Assembly (NCBI GenBank): GCA_030637205.1
Contig: DAOVVL010000154.1
Span: 1 to 5,531, forward strand
Source: Thalassospiraceae bacterium
GTDB lineage: Bacteria; Pseudomonadota; Alphaproteobacteria; Rhodospirillales; Magnetovibrionaceae
DNA length: 5,531 nt
Reading direction: 5' to 3'
Positions 4,068 through 5,531 of this stretch are shown here, piece by piece; the first letter of the stretch is position 1; every line of letters begins with the position of its first letter. A program made the position numbers and the translations under genes. Below the pieces are notes generated by a model. The model saw only the letters and a program-made list of their open reading frames with translations, did not search any database and was not told where the DNA came from.

Positions 4068-5531
4068 ATGTGCGGCATCATCGGCATTATCGGCAAAGGC
4101 GACGCGACACCGCATTTGATGGAAGGCCTCAAGCGTCTTGAATATCGCGGTTACGATTCCGCCGGGATTGCCACGCTGGGCGCAAATGGTGAAAACACTA
4201 TTGAGCGCCGCCGCGCCGAGGGAAAGCTGGAAAACCTTGCCAAGGTATTGGCTGACGATCCACTGGCAGGTCGTGTTGGCATCGGCCACACCCGCTGGGC
4301 AACCCATGGTGTGCCGAACGAAGCCAACGCCCATCCCCACGCCACATCCAAGGTCGCGGTGGTGCATAACGGCATCATTGAAAACTTTCAGGAACTCAAA
4401 AGCGAACTTGAAACCGATGGCCATAAATTTGCATCCGACACCGATACCGAAGCGGTGGTGCATCTAATTACCAGCCATTTGGATCAGGGGCTTTCGCCTG
4501 CTGACGCCGTGCAGGCATCGTTGAAACATCTCGATGGCGCGTTTGCCCTGGCGATCATTTTTTCTGGCCACAGCGAACTGATGATCGGGGCGCGGCGGGG
4601 AAGCCCGCTGGCTGTTGGCATTGGCGACGGTGAAATGTTTTTGGGCTCGGACGCCATCGCACTTTCGCACCTGACCCGCGATGTGATGTATCTGGAAGAC
4701 GGCGACTGGGCGGTGCTGAGCCCTGAAGGCGTAGATGTGTTTGATGAAGCCGGAAACGCGGTTGAGCGCGCGGTGCGACATTCTGATTTATCGGACGAAG
4801 CCGTGGGCAAGGGCGGTTATGCGCACTTCATGTTAAAGGAAATTTACGAACAACCCCAAGTGATTGGCGACACTTTAACCGGCCTGATTAATCCGGCCGA
4901 ACGTCGCGTGGCGCTGCCGGACCTTCCGTTTGATTTGGCCACGGTCGAACGCTTAACGCTGGTTGCGTGCGGCACGTCTTCTTATGCGTGTCAGGTGGCC
5001 AAATACTGGATCGAAGACCTGGCGGGCATCCCGGTTGAGGTCGATGTGGCGTCCGAATTTCGTTACCGCAAAATCCCGTTTCAAAAAGGCGGTGCGGCGG
5101 TGTTCGTTTCCCAATCAGGTGAAACGGCAGATACCCTGGCGGCACTTCGGTTCGCCCGCGAAGGCGGACAAAAAATCGTTTCCATTGTCAACGTGCCGGA
5201 AAGCACCATAGCGCGTGAATCAGATGCGGCGCTTTTAACCTACGCCGGACCGGAAGTGGGCGTGGCATCGACCAAGGCGTTCACCACGCAATTGGTAGTG
5301 CTGGCGTGTCTGGCCATCGGGTTGGGCCGGGCGCGCGGCACGCTGGACCAAAAAGGCGAAAGCGAACTGGTTGAGGCGCTGGTCGAAGTGCCGGCGCGCG
5401 CTGCCGAAGTCCTCAACCACGATGAACGTTTGCGCGAGTTGGCCCAGGAAGTCGCCAAGGCGCGCGACGTTTTATATCTGGGCCGCGCCACCAGCTATCC
5501 CATTGCACTGGAAGGTGCGCTGAAACTAAAA
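4068..5531 (+). CDS. glmS: Glucosamine-6-phosphate synthase (3' end outside window)
   Basis: The first 488 residues of isomerizing glutamine-fructose-6-phosphate aminotransferase are present, and the frame is open to the window edge. E. coli GlmS has 609, so about 120 residues are missing. The enzyme converts fructose-6-phosphate and glutamine to glucosamine-6-phosphate and glutamate, the entry step of amino-sugar synthesis. The glutaminase domain (2-240) begins MCGIIG with catalytic Cys2, exposed after Met removal. It continues with HTRWATHG (74-81), HNGIIENF (100-107) and SDTDTE (123-128). KEIYEQP (257-263) leads into the first SIS domain, with CGTSSYA (301-307), SEFRYR (329-334), SQSGETADTL (348-357) and GVASTKAFTTQL (398-409). 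The second SIS domain has LEGALKLK (481-488), which holds the catalytic glutamate. The start is fixed because Cys must follow Met directly. Co-transcription with glmU supplies UDP-GlcNAc synthesis from one operon. Confidence 0.97.
   Translation, partial: MCGIIGIIGKGDATPHLMEGLKRLEYRGYDSAGIATLGANGENTIERRRAEGKLENLAKVLADDPLAGRVGIGHTRWATHGVPNEANAHPHATSKVAVVHNGIIENFQELKSELETDGHKFASDTDTEAVVHLITSHLDQGLSPADAVQASLKHLDGAFALAIIFSGHSELMIGARRGSPLAVGIGDGEMFLGSDAIALSHLTRDVMYLEDGDWAVLSPEGVDVFDEAGNAVERAVRHSDLSDEAVGKGGYAHFMLKEIYEQPQVIGDTLTGLINPAERRVALPDLPFDLATVERLTLVACGTSSYACQVAKYWIEDLAGIPVEVDVASEFRYRKIPFQKGGAAVFVSQSGETADTLAALRFAREGGQKIVSIVNVPESTIARESDAALLTYAGPEVGVASTKAFTTQLVVLACLAIGLGRARGTLDQKGESELVEALVEVPARAAEVLNHDERLRELAQEVAKARDVLYLGRATSYPIALEGALKLK

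Overview
The window looks like an alphaproteobacterial chromosome segment, most plausibly Rhodospirillales-like. The clues are moderately high GC, a gph / glmU-glmS arrangement that I recall from this class, and intergenic TGTCCGCTTA...TAAGCGGACA palindromes of a kind common in alphaproteobacterial genomes. The taxonomic call is inference from gene order and style, not from a search.

Left part (1-1754): a single-gene locus on the + strand encodes a complete two-domain phosphagen (ATP:guanidino) kinase of the arginine kinase / creatine kinase family. This family is typical of animals and protists and is sparse in bacteria. The ATP-phosphate-binding arginines, the catalytic glutamates and the reactive cysteine are all present, while the guanidino-specificity loop is altered. 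The gene has a good Shine-Dalgarno site and stands alone. It lies between two copies of a roughly 75-bp composite repeat in the same orientation (about 9-85 and 1521-1595). The downstream copy ends in a hairpin plus a T-run and could terminate the gene.

Middle (1712-1898): a tRNA-Val(CAC) gene on the - strand has its own promoter (perfect TTGACA -35, GC-rich discriminator) and its own Rho-independent terminator. Its 3' end faces the kinase locus.

Right part (1915-5531): gph (phosphoglycolate phosphatase, HAD family) runs on the - strand. It is divergent from a + strand glmU-glmS operon, which runs off the right edge with glmS incomplete. GlmS makes glucosamine-6-phosphate from fructose-6-phosphate and glutamine. 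GlmU acetylates glucosamine-1-phosphate and couples it to UTP to give UDP-GlcNAc, the precursor of peptidoglycan and lipopolysaccharide. The genes are 9 bp apart and the glmS ribosome-binding site lies within the end of glmU. Gph is a housekeeping salvage enzyme for 2-phosphoglycolate.

The main point of interest is the phosphagen kinase: an orphan, repeat-flanked energy-buffering enzyme next to an ordinary housekeeping block.
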